Assembly (NCBI GenBank): GCA_963556145.1 | Contig: OY744470.1 | Location: forward strand, 1,736,001-1,800,000 | Origin: Hygrocybe punicea | Lineage: Eukaryota > Basidiomycota > Agaricomycetes > Agaricales > Hygrophoraceae | Length of the DNA: 64,000 nt | Reading direction: 5' to 3' | In this document: positions 11,061 to 21,600 of the stretch, piece after piece | Position numbering within the stretch: position 1 is the first letter of the stretch | Layout of the letters: the number at the start of each line of letters is the position of its first letter | Position numbers and translations under genes: made by a program | Notes under the pieces: model-generated | The model's database searches: none | Told to the model about the DNA's origin: nothing | Seen by the model: only the letters and a program-made list of their open reading frames with translations

Positions 11061-11158
11061 TGGGTTAACCTACCCCCCCAGCAAGCAACTGCGCTATGTG
11101 TACCTATCTTTTGCAACTATATCTGCGATTGGGTTAACCAAAACGACTGGGTCTACTG

Positions 11159-14100
11159 GTCTTCTGGCACCCACCGCGGTCATTAACCTCGTGTCTGTCG
11201 GCCGGCTTGTGGAGAATGGCTGGGGGTGCAACTTTGTAGATGGCATGGTAACGGTTCGTACTCCTCCCAAGATCGGTCGCACCGTCTGCTACCAACGCCA
11301 TCTGGAGAATCGGCTCGGTTTCCTGGACATCGAGTTTATCAGGCCGTCTCACCCCTCTGCCGCTGCTTCACCCGAGATTGCCGCGTTTGCCAAACCCACC
11401 CTATCCAGGGACCTCTGGCATGCACGACTTGGCCATGCCAATGAGGCCGCTGTTAAGCTCCTGGCCACTTTGTCTGCGGGCGTCACGCTCTCGGGCCCGC
11501 CATTCTCCACCTGCGAAGCATGCATCATTGGGAAACATCCTCGCCGTCCCCACCCTGCGTCCTCGTCTCGTGCTTCCCATCCTCTAGAACTTGTTCATTG
11601 CGACATCTGCGGCCCCTTCCCGGTTCAAACCCCTCATGGGAAACTTTATTTTATCATCTTCTTAGATGATCACTTGAATGCTCTCAATTTGCAGCTGCTG
11701 GCGACTCGCAATCAAGCTCTTTCCGCGTTCGGAATTATCCATCCTCGCTGGGAGAAGGAGTTTGGTCACAAGCTCCTGAAACTCAGGATGGACAACGCAG
11801 GTGAATTCCTCAGCGACACCTTCACGTCCTATCTCGATAGTCACGGCATCGCCCATCAGCTGTCTGCTCCATACTCTCACCAACAGAACGGTCGCGCTGA
11901 GCGCGTCATTCGCACAATCGAAGGTCGCGTTTGTTCCATGATGGCCGCTGTTGGTGCGCCTCGTAACTTATGGGGGGAGGCTGCCCTCGCTTGCGCTCAC
12001 ATTTTCATGTTAACCCCCTCCCGCATCCTTCCGAATCACCGCAGTCCTCACGAAGCCATCACCGGTGCACGCCCTGACGTCTCTCATCTCCGCATCTGGG
12101 GCTCACGCTGCTTTGCCCGCGTTCCGACAGAGTTGCAGACGAAACTTGGACCTCGGTCGAGGGAGTGCTTATTCATGGGATATCCTGAGGGCGTCAAGGG
12201 TTATCGTGTTCAGGATGTAGCTACTGGTACTTTTTTCAATTCCCGTGATGTAATTTTCGACGAATCTCATTTCCTTCTTCGCTCTTCTGTACCCGGTTCC
12301 TCTATCTCCCTTGCACCCACTTCTTCCCTTGTTCCTGTTCCTGTTCCTGATCCCTTTGTTCCTGTATCAGACCCCGTCCCTTCTCTTGTCCCTTCTGATC
12401 CTGTCCCTTTGCCCACTGCCCCCATCGTAGATCAGATTCCTGTCACTCCTGTGCCTGTAGTTCCTGTTCCCGTTCCGCGCTTAGCTCTTCGCGCCCCTTC
12501 TTCCCGTACCAAGATGGCGCTTGGCGAGCTGCACGCTTCCGAGGTCGCCAGTGCAAAAGCTCGTCGTGAGCGTCTCGCCATCGCCCACACGGAACGCCTC
12601 GCTGCCTCCACTCATGTCTTCAACGATGACCATGCGAACCTTGTCTGCTCCGAGTCCGCATTCCTCTCCATTCGCAGTGACCAGCCGCGCAACCCTTCTG
12701 TTGCCTCGTACGACCTGAAAGTTCCACCTGCCACCTATTCTGAGGCTCGCCGGCGACCTGACTTCCACATTTGGGAGGCCACCGTCACCAAAGAACTCGA
12801 CACTCTCCACTCCATGGGCGTCTACTCTCTCACTCGTCTGCCGCCCGGTCGCAAGGCAATCGGCAACCGCTGGGTCTTCGAGAACAAGATCGACGGTGAC
12901 GCTCTCACCGCGAAAGGTCGTCTAGTAGCCAAGGGGTTTCATCAGATCCCCGGCATCAATTTTGGTCGTACCTTCGCCCCGGTTGCAAAGTCTGCCTCTA
13001 TCTGTCTGGTCGCAGCGATGGCATGTCAACATGGCTGGCCCCTTCAATGCTTCGATGCCACTCGCGCGTTCCTTTGGGGGGAGTTGGAGGAAGAACTTTA
13101 CATGGCTCTCCCTGACGGCTTTCGGCTTCCCGACGGCGCTTCTCTCCCTGACGGCTCCGACTCCCTCGATGGCCTTGTCATGCGTCTGTGGAAATCGATT
13201 TATGGCCTCAAGCAGGCTTCTTGCGTCTGGTACAAGAAGCTTCGGGGGGTCTTGGAGCGTCTTGGTCTTCGACACTCGGAGGTCGATCACGCGCTCTTCC
13301 ACTTCACTGGCACCTGGAGGGGGTCTCCCACTCAGTGTCTCATCGTCATTCACGTTGACGATGGCATGGGCACGTCATGCTCCGACCCCTTCCTCTCCTG
13401 GGTCAAGTCGGAGATTCTTCGTGAGTTTGGTCTCAAGGACCTGGGTGACGTTGCCCAGTTCCTCGGCGTTCAGTTTGACCGCAATCTACAGACCGGGGAA
13501 CTTTGGATGCATCAGCAGGATTATATTCGCTCTCTTCTGCGAGATCATGCCCTATCTGATTGCAACCCCGTCTCTACCCCCATGGAAGCGAAATCCGATC
13601 TCTCCTTGTCCATCGCGCCAGCGGCCGACCTCAACGAGTATCAAGCCCTCATGGGGAAACTGTTATTCATCTCCATCTGCACCCATCCAGACATCTCCTT
13701 CGCCATCAATCGTCTCACGCAATTCAACTCCAAACCTTTCTCGAACCACCTAGCAGCTGCCAAACGTCTCATACGCTACCTCAAAGCCACAGTCGACCTT
13801 GCGTTGCACTATATCGCCTCCGCGCATCCACTCACGCTTTCAGCCTACTCCGACTCGGATTGGGCCAGCCTTGAAGACCGTGTCTCGGTCTCTGGCAACT
13901 GTTGGTTTTACGGTCGGTGTCTCATAGACTGGGGCTCCAAGAAGCAACGCACGGTATCCCTCTCTTCCACTGAAGCCGAATACATTGCGCTCACCGTCTG
14001 CGTCCAATCGGGCCTTTGGCTTCGCTCCTCCCTTGATGAAATCTCCCTCCCCTACTCCTCTCCCATAGACATACTAGCCGACAACGAGGGCTCAATATGT

Positions 14101-14301
14101 CTCGCATCAAACGCCTCACAACATTCTCGCTCAAAACACATTGACATTCGCTATCATTTCATCCGTCAACACATTGACGCCGGCAAGTTTCTCATCTCAT
14201 GGATTCCCAGTGAGATCAACGTCGCCGACATCTTCACGAAGCCCCTGGATCGCGAAGCTCACGAGTACCTCACCCGTGGCCTCTGCCTCGTCTCTCGTTG
14301 A
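11159..14301 (+). CDS. Copia Pol: integrase, reverse transcriptase and RNase H
   Basis: The frame resumes after the hairpin insert and is open to TGA at 14299-14301. It has an HHCC zinc finger (HARLGH..CEACIIGK) and an integrase core with Asp in HCDICGPF, Asp in RMDNAGEF and Glu in QNGRAERV. A Pro-rich linker follows (about 12300-12480). The reverse transcriptase contains LVAKGF, FAPVAK, YGLKQAS and IHVDDG (YVDD-type active site). RNase H shows YSDSDWA and SSTEAEYIAL, and the C-terminus has SKHIDIRYHFIR and VADIFTKPL. All signatures of a working copia Pol are present with no internal stop. The apparent upstream extension of the ORF to 11098 is inside the hairpin element and not part of the gene. 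Confidence 0.95.
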
Positions 14302-14325
14302 ATCTGTGTGCTTGTTATGGGGGTG

Positions 14326-14646
14326 TGTTGTATATCACTTCGCACACTCTCTCCTTCTTTCCTCCTTTAGTACTCATGTTCCCTCTTTCGTCCACCTGAT
14401 TCCGCACTCGATCACCACACGTCATTTACATGATATCACATTCCCTTTTCACACTTTCACATGTTCACGTTCTCTCGTATATATACCTTCACCATTCGTT
14501 CCGCTCCCTCAGTCATCATTGTCCCTGACTGAGGTGAGATCATTTGTCTCTTGTTCTCTAGTACTTTACTCATGTATTCGTAGACTCAGATCTACAGGTA
14601 CATTATACATAGTCATCATTGTCCCTGACTGAGACTCAGATCTACA
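14326..14646 (+). repeat. Copia 3' LTR
   Basis: It is the partner of 2584-2904 with one mismatch, and is followed by the AGGAT duplication at 14647-14651. A TATATATA box is at 14478-14485. On the minus strand its edge adds a short foreign tail to the disrupted host gene. Confidence 0.95.
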
Positions 14647-14651
14647 AGGAT

Positions 14652-16047
14652 CCTCCCACAGATGTTGACGATTAGAAGCCAGGAGCCTAGTCATATCATT
14701 GAAAGACAACGGGATAACCTCGGAGGTTGTACCAAGTTCGAGATAATACCGCCTTCGAATGTCGGCGAGTTTTATGTACTCCCATCCGATCAGTAAGACT
14801 GTGAATGATACAATGGCTAGTATCACTACACAAAGGCCACAGATCACCCATTGGACGGCGGGCGACTGTGATTTTAGTCGGTAAAGTGATGGGAGTTGCA
14901 AACCAGTCGAAACACGAACCTGAGTAGTGAACACAAAACACACCACGCCTGCAAGGAAACTGACGATGGCAGGGCTGACAAACCAAAGACTCAACAATTT
15001 CAGCCAATAGGAAGCCTTGGGGGGACAACTGAGTGCTGATTGATTGGTTGATGTGGGGAAGAGACGTCGAGTGGGCGACATACAAGTTTGTCTGCATTAC
15101 AAGCTGACAGCAGAGAGGAACGTCGCGACAACGGCGATGTTGCTTAAAAGTTGTTCTGAACTTGAATGCTGCGCTTGAATATATGCAATACCTTCAAGTT
15201 CAAATGCTTCCAGCAGCTGTGCCCTCAGTTGTACGAGTCGAGCTCACCATTTCGAGAGAGATCGTGGAGCTGATTTTTGAGTTCGAAAAGTTTTTTTCGC
15301 AAATGCGCGACTTGCATGGGCAGTGACTTTCTTTGGCCATCTTCACTTGAAGTATCGCCCCGTTCTGTTCAGGATGCAAAGCGATGTCCTTCTGAGGCCG
15401 ACGTATATTCTGATAGAATACTGACCGTTCTTCTGTAAATTTGAGTTGATTAACCACGGCACATCATGCAAACCGATACTCTTACTTTCATGTCTGCAAT
15501 CAACTCTCGGACCGTCTCAAGCACGCGTCGGCTGGTAATATCCGGCCAGCCTTCTAAGAATTTCTCCAGATTTTGAAATGATGCGACGAGCGAGTTGATG
15601 GTGTCTTTGATACATTGGTCATTTCCAACCCGCGATAGTTCTTTCAGGCGCTTGGTGCGGCGTTCCGAGAAGCCGGAAGTGTTACCAATGCGCTCAAACA
15701 GCAAGATGCAGAAGTCGTCCAATAGGGATGAAAGAATAAGCGAGGTCATAACAAGTTGGCCGGTACCGCCAACAACCTGTACTTCTGTGGCAAGTTGGCT
15801 CAGCTATTGAAACTACGTCAGTTAATCATAGTGCAGAAGAAGAGCGTAAACAAGTACATTGTCTACGAACGACCTGGTATCGCTACACAAACGATATTCA
15901 AGTTAGTGCCGTGATCTCGATCAACAGGAATTCGGACCTGTCCAGTAACTCTATTAGTCGCGCTAGATCTGGTTCCGACTCGAGGGATGGCAAACGAAAT
16001 GAAGGCGGAACTGCTCTACGGTCTACCTTCGCTAGCGGCTGAGCCAT
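14652..16047 (-). pseudogene. Host membrane/coiled-coil gene, 5' and central part (disrupted)
   Basis: The likely start ATG is at 16047-16045 (MAQPLAKVDRRAVPP..). Exons 15938-16047, 15858-15882 and 15486-15803 join in frame across introns 15883-15937 and 15804-15857, each GT..AG. Exon 3 is helical (SLLDDFCILLFERIGN). Further down, coding pieces with coiled-coil character (SLPMQVAHLRKKLFEL, then VQLRAQLLEAFELEGIAYIQ and a hydrophobic LSNIAVVATFLSAVSL) lie in different frames, pointing to at least two small frameshifts at about 15200-15350. The last exon (about 15080-14652) has two strong membrane segments (LWFVSPAIVSFLAGVVCFVF and VICGLCVVILAIVSF). The end is cut by the copia at AGGAT. The family resembles Agaricomycete membrane-anchored coiled-coil proteins; function is unknown. 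Confidence 0.75.
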
Positions 16048-16719
16048 CCACTGGGCGTGACTAGGGTTGATAATCAGCAGGGATTAGGTTGGATTGTGAC
16101 ATTCAACGTACACGAGGTTGAAGTTCGGGTTGATTTGCAACAACCTAAATAGAAGTGACATACCAACCAATGAAACCACCCTATCAGAGGTTGAGCTTCA
16201 CTTCTGTATAAGTCCGGTATGTTCGGGTAGGGTTGGTCAACCTGCTGCAACCAGCCTACGTCCTACCGCACGTTTTGAGGGCGTCTAATAATTAAATAAT
16301 TAAATGTCATTTTCATCACCTTCTATCCACTGCCGAATTTAGACTGGGTTTGCAGGATCAGAAATAAATTTCATCTATTTCTAGCGCTGCCTTTTTTAGG
16401 TCCCCGGGACGCTGTGAGCCAAATGGCTGTGTAATACCAAATACCATTTACACAGCTTACTGGGTTCATTTTCAAAAAAGCACATTGAAGGGAACAATGA
16501 CATAGTAAGAGAAAATGAGCGGACTCGTGAGTGCATCAGAGGGCAGAATGGCAAGGCAGGAAAGGGATGACGAATAAAGTTTTCTGTGGCATTGGTGAGG
16601 TGGAACAAAACTAGTACGTCAATCCAGACGACGAGGGCAAACTTCGAAAATCAGATGCGAAGTCCAAGAGGATAGAGACAATCAATTGATGCACTATCAC
16701 TCACCCAAGGCGCACATTC
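16048..16719. other. Intergenic DNA between two minus-strand genes
   Basis: No ORF with codon structure is seen. It contains the upstream region of the disrupted membrane gene (about 16048-16300), with several GGTTG and CAACC words in both orientations, and AT-rich DNA with ATTAAATAATTAAAT at about 16290. I see no clear promoter box. Confidence 0.5.
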
Positions 16720-17298
16720 CTACACCCTCTCGCACATATTCTTCACTTCAGTGACGATCTCTTTGAACTTTGTCGCCCCTTCTTCCTCGACTATATCCCA
16801 TTTCCACCACTCCTGAGGAGCAGTGGGCGATGCCACCAGAAGATCCCGCTGAATCTGGACGGGGGCCAATGCCCCAGTGGCCTCATCCATTTGGTAAAAT
16901 GCGATCTTGGTGCCAAATGCAGAAATCCCGTGCAGTGTGGGGATCTTCAGATTTTGCCTGCAGTCTAGAAAGCGTTGACGCATCTGGATATCGGCCCGCT
17001 CTCGTTTCGACGGTATCGAAACATCGCTATGGGGCTTGACTTCTACAAAGAATACGGGAGTGGATTCTATGAAGATGAGTAGAGTCACTACGAAATCGAC
17101 GGAATCGCGGTCGTTTGTCGTATACTGAGGTGAAACTTCGAAAATTGTGTCGGGAGGGAATAGTGTATTCAACAGACGGTTCCAGGATCCATAGAAGGGC
17201 TTTTCGGACGTCGCGGTCGACGCACCAGCAATGAAAAAGGAACGCATGATGACCTCGGGCCAAGGGCTTGCCATGATGAGGACTGCTTGGGGGGGCAT
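16720..17298 (-). CDS. Hypothetical protein with a possible PD-(D/E)XK nuclease-like core
   Basis: A single uninterrupted 192-residue ORF. Two methionines are possible starts: MPPQAVLIM at 17298 and MASPWPEV eight codons downstream. Residues about 35-55 (KPFYGSWNRLLNTLFPPD) look like a helix before a strand. Then comes SVDFVV, with its Asp, and about 15 residues later FFVEVKP, giving the D..ExK spacing of restriction-endonuclease-like folds. Helices rich in Arg/Gln follow, then FGTKIAFYQM, another strand pair. A tail with WWKWDIVEEEG and KNMCERV closes the protein. Related proteins are common and often multicopy in Agaricomycetes. The motif is seen; the fold and any nuclease activity are inference. 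No TSD or repeat flanks it, so it may be a resident gene. Confidence 0.65.
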   Translation of the reverse strand: MPPQAVLIMASPWPEVIMRSFFIAGASTATSEKPFYGSWNRLLNTLFPPDTIFEVSPQYTTNDRDSVDFVVTLLIFIESTPVFFVEVKPHSDVSIPSKRERADIQMRQRFLDCRQNLKIPTLHGISAFGTKIAFYQMDEATGALAPVQIQRDLLVASPTAPQEWWKWDIVEEEGATKFKEIVTEVKNMCERV

Positions 17299-17461
17299 CG
17301 GATTTACAACAAGAATGAGCGAAATCCCTAGAATGGGAACTCACAGGGGAGTTGAGACAACAGTGATAAAGCGATCGGAGAGAATGAGTCGTGTCCTTGA
17401 AGTACGACCTTGAAGTACGACTGAACTCGAGTCACGAAGTCTGTCACACACACCTTACTAA

Positions 17462-17844
17462 CACAGGGTGCACAGTAGCATACTATGTGACAAAGTATGT
17501 TGAATGTATTGGGAAAGTATACTAAATATTGTTATCATATTGTTGCACCCAGTATTCAAAGAGTATTCAAAATGCTGATTCAATATTTTGAAACAAAGTA
17601 CCTTACCAGTATCAAAGAGCAATTTTACAGTACTGCTTCAATAATTTTAATAAATGTCTTGTTATTGAAACAGTACTCTAAAATTGTCATTCAGTACTGG
17701 TAATTTACTTTGTTTCAAAATATTGAATCATCATTTTGAATACTCTTTGCATACTGTATGCAACAATATGATAACAATATTTAGTATACTTTCCCAATAC
17801 ATTCAACATACTTTGTTACATAGTATGCTACTGTGCACCCTGTG
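17462..17844. mobile_element. 383-bp fold-back MITE with CAC ends
   Basis: The two halves are inverted copies: CACAGGGTGCACAGTAGCAT at the left end is mirrored by GTGCACCCTGTG at the right, and the pairing continues to the centre near 17650 with small differences. TAA is duplicated on both sides (17459-17461 and 17845-17847). CAC termini with a 3-bp TSD fit a CACTA-type MITE, while TAA would also fit PIF/Harbinger. No coding capacity. It lies ten bases from the left end of the Plavaka element. Confidence 0.85.
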
Positions 17845-18665
17845 TAAGGCCCTATTCACTACGTTTAGCCACGTTGTAGTCGGACGTCAGCTAGATTAGA
17901 TTATACACATATTTGACACAATTTGTACAATCACAACGAGTTAAACAAACCGTGATCTCGATCACATGCACCGTATTCGTATACTCTTCGATCGTTGAAC
18001 CTCTCAATGAGAGAGCTCGCTGTATTACGACCTGGTACATGTAGGCAAGCATTTCCAATCTAGCTCACGGTCTCTCTATTTATGCTAGATTTCTGTTCCC
18101 CTATCTGCAACCAGCCTGGCTTATTATAGCTAGCCAGGCGCGTGGCGGAACCTATTACCTAGACCTCGGTGGACTGTGGGTTTCCTGCTCTCTTTGTAAG
18201 TCCAATTCCTCGGTTATTTCTTACCTATTTGTACCTAGTCCACGAGGGACATATACAACCGGACTTAGGGAGTTCGCAAACAAATATTAATATTAATGCA
18301 CAGCGCTAAGTCCCTTCACTTATCTCCTTCCCTCTACCCTCATCACCCCCCTCACAGCTGCTCAATCTGGCCTCATCCACTGCTCCCCACGGCCCCAGGA
18401 TCCGCAACCCAATACTCTGTGACTGCGGCCCATGTAAACAATCCGATCCCGCTGGCCAAGGCCAGTTGGTGCCCGCCTCAACCCGAGCTGATCATATCAG
18501 ATCACAGAAGATCTATGCATCTGCAATTGCACAGCGCGGACGAGCAACAGCGATTAGAACACTTACACTTGCACCAACACGAAGCAATCGAGCACGCGGT
18601 TGAGGTATCCAATCCGGTACTCATCACATCCTCAGCCGGAGTCAGGCCTTACTTGCAAAACCCTG

Positions 18666-21600
18666 TAGTGAAGAAGCAGTTGATGTTGAAATGCAAGCTC
18701 ATGATACCAGTGACCGCGTGACCACTCCAGTTTATCATATTCCCGACGTCGAAATGCAAGCTCAAGATCTTAACAGACGTGCGAACTCTCCAGTTTATCA
18801 TTTTCCCGATATTGACATGCAGATCCAAGATCTCAACAGACACGCGAACACCCCATTTCCCCATGTACAAACATCTAACAAATCTGACTGTGACGGTTCT
18901 TCCTCAGAACAGGAATCCAACATTCTGCCGGATGAATGTAAGCGAATTTCCTTGTTCTCATTTAAGGTAATCGCCCATACACTCCCGTCCTAGTGGCACT
19001 TGCAGACGCTATTTCTTTCAACGACGACGACAATGAATTTGACGCGATCTATGAACGGGACGACACTGTCAACAGACTCGAGCCTACTGGGAGGATAATG
19101 CCACGCCCACCTCCTCTTTCCGATATTTATACCAACAGTCATCCCATCTGGTTTGTGCGGATTGTGCTAGTTCTTATCGCCATGCTCCACACACGCTACC
19201 ACCTTCCCTTCCGCGGGTGTGCCATTGCTTTACTCTGCCCGAGCCTTATATTCACTGCACTCAAAGTGGTCCCGCCCGATAATCCAATGCCTCGAACGCT
19301 ACAAACCGTCTTCAATCGCCTCGATCTACGTGATCGATTTCTCACACACCTGTTGTGTGATTCTTGTAAGCGCATTTACAGCCCTGACAGCCCAACCGAT
19401 GCTGTTTGCACGGAGTGTAACGTAACACTTTACAAACCTGCGGCCACAACGTTATTTGCCTTGCTTCGAGGAAAAGATCCCCCTCCGCCAATCCCAAAGC
19501 AGGCCATGCCTATACGGACCCTTTCTTCAGCACTGCCTGACTTCCTCAATCACGGCAACAACGAGCGTTCGTGTCAAGCCTGGCGGACTTGGCAAAGCAC
19601 CCCTGGGAAAAGAACAGAGATCTGGGATGGTGATGTATGGAAAAGTAGTCACGGACCGGATCAGAAACTATGGTTTAATGCTACTGATGACCCCGCAGAG
19701 CTACGACTGGGCGTTACCATCAGCATTGACTGGTTAAGTTGTGCTGTTATCACTTTGAACGATACTGACCTCCTCGTTCAGGTTTGGACGCAAGTCTAGC
19801 GTTTTTGGACCTTCACAATCTTCAGGTGTACTCTCATACACCGTCTCCAATCTTACCTGTTCACTTTGGTATGTTTCATTTGTGTCATACGAATGCATAT
19901 GCTGACAATAATCAGATACCGCCCGAGCAATCTCATTATCACAGCAATGACGCCAGGGCCGAAAGAACCCAATGCTGAAGAACTTCAACATCCTCTCGCC
20001 ATTGTTGTAGATGAACTACTTGAATTGTACAATACCGGAATCAGAATATCGACTCCAGAGTACCCTGATGGTAACTTTCTGCTCCCTTTGGTCCATTTTC
20101 TCAAATATTGGCAATAGGTCGGCTTGTAAAGGTCATCCTCCTGGCGATCATCTGTGATCATCCTGCGATGTGCAAAATGGGCGGTTTCGGCAATCACGCT
20201 CACAGTCAAGCACCTTGTACCAAGTGCACCGTCACGCAAGATCAACTGTTCTCTGATTCCTCGCTTCGAAATGGTCTGTAAAAGTAGCTCACCTTTGATC
20301 CGCTGACAACTCCATAGAATTTCCACCACGTAATGGGGAGGAACACCGGAAAAAATGTTACAACTGGCGGGATCTCTCAGATGAAGACCGTGAAGAGTTT
20401 TTCACCAAACACGGTGCCCGTTGGACGGAATTTGCTAGACTACCCTATTTTGACCTCGTGCATCACACCATTGTCGATCCAATGCACAATGTCCTTCTCG
20501 GTATTTAGATTCACTCGTCCGAATTCACAACACTAACTTTGAAGTACAGGCATTGCAAAAACGCAGTGGTACACGCAATGGATCTCAAGAAAGCCGCAGA
20601 CGCTCCGGGCCAGTACTTCCATTAGAGATCGTGAGCTTGATGTTATTCACAAATACCTTGAGACGGTGAGGATTTACTTCCTGATGTAATGTTTCTGATC
20701 TCGTGTTACGGATCGCTTCTGCAGCGGGCTCCAGCAACAATCAACTTAACAGGGGATCGGCTTCCAGAGGGGAGAACAGCAGCTTTCATTGTTGCTTACA
20801 GCTAAGACAACACTGCTAAGAAGGGGGGGGGTCAAGGTCTAATGTCATTGCGGGCCGTGGGGGTTACCCAAAACAAGATGAGTCTGCCCCAAGAACCAGA
20901 CTAAACGTAAAGAAAGGAAAAGAAGAAAAAGTCCGAACCAACAACAAGAACAGTATATACAGTGACTGGTCTTGAGGGGAGGTAAATAGAAATACAACCA
21001 TGAAGCCACAACATGTCCAACTCTACCATGTGTTCACCATGAGGCGTACATGAGGCGTCCTCATGTCGATGTTCTTGCGATCCAACTGGAGGCCCGGGTG
21101 TCGTTGAGGATAGAAGAGGTCCGGATGACTCGGATGATTTGTCATCGGATCATGTGACATGCAGAATTGCCAATTCGGGGTCTACACTTGCTGTAACGGG
21201 CAAGTGTGCAGTTTGGCAAGTGCATTGCACGGTCGGGTCGAAGATGGGTATCGTCCAGTGTGGGGTTGGTGATGAGAGTGTCTTGAGGTAGCGTGGATAT
21301 AGTGGCAAGGTTGGTATGAAAGAAAATGAAGGAATGTATAGAGGAAAAAACCAACTAGGACAGTGGGCTAGTCGAGGTCAGACATGTGAACAGCATAAGC
21401 TGTACCGGATGACGATGTCTGTGTCAATGACATATCGAGGGGCGGTGTCTTGTCCTGTGTGTGGAACAATGTGGTCCACCTGATGTCGGCATTTGTCCAA
21501 GAAAGGGTATCATTGTAAACGAGTGTGGGAGGTATCAAGATTATGGATGGAAAGGGATAAATGAACGTGGGTCCAGGTTTCGAGTCATGGCATGAGTGAC

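Larger units (their letters stand above)
4222..11158. mobile_element. Hairpin element 1: 6.9-kb giant palindromic mobile element
   Basis: The ends are perfect inverted repeats starting CAGTAGACCCAGTCG, and the outer few hundred bases of the two arms appear identical by eye. GTCTTCT is duplicated outside both ends (4215-4221 and 11159-11165), and removing the insert rejoins the copia pol frame as ..RFRDC-LLAPTAVIN... The left arm (4222-7703) and right arm (7781-11158) are inverted copies around a 77-base loop (7704-7780). Each arm has, from outside in: a unique end, a 34-bp minisatellite, AT-rich DNA, a (CGTCGTCCC)-type triplet tract with a G-rich tract, and a core shared with hairpin element 2. 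There is no transposase, so it is non-autonomous. The superfamily is unknown: the 7-bp TSD is unusual, possibly an 8-bp one with a mutation. Confidence 0.9.
2584..14646 (+). mobile_element. Ty1/copia LTR retrotransposon, split by hairpin element 1
   Basis: Two 321-bp LTRs (2584-2904 and 14326-14646) differ at a single position seen by eye (CACATGTC versus CACACGTC). Both start TGTTG and end TACA. The 5-bp duplication AGGAT flanks the whole unit (2579-2583 and 14647-14651). A purine-rich tract ATGGGGGTG sits directly before the 3' LTR. Gag-protease begins at 3043. Integrase, reverse transcriptase and RNase H follow in pol order, which defines copia. Without the 6.9-kb insert it would be about 5.1 kb, normal for the family. 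Near-identical LTRs mean a recent insertion. The element is CpG-rich, unlike the old repeats in the right half of the window. Confidence 0.97.

Noticed and set aside
4222..11158. Assignment of hairpin element 1 to hAT
   Set aside because: The terminal CAG would fit, but the matching duplication is 7 bp, GTCTTCT, and the eighth base differs on both sides. The superfamily is left open.
11098..11158. Start codon of pol at 11098
   Set aside because: It lies in the terminal repeat of the hairpin element. The authentic pol frame begins upstream in gag and is interrupted by the insertion.
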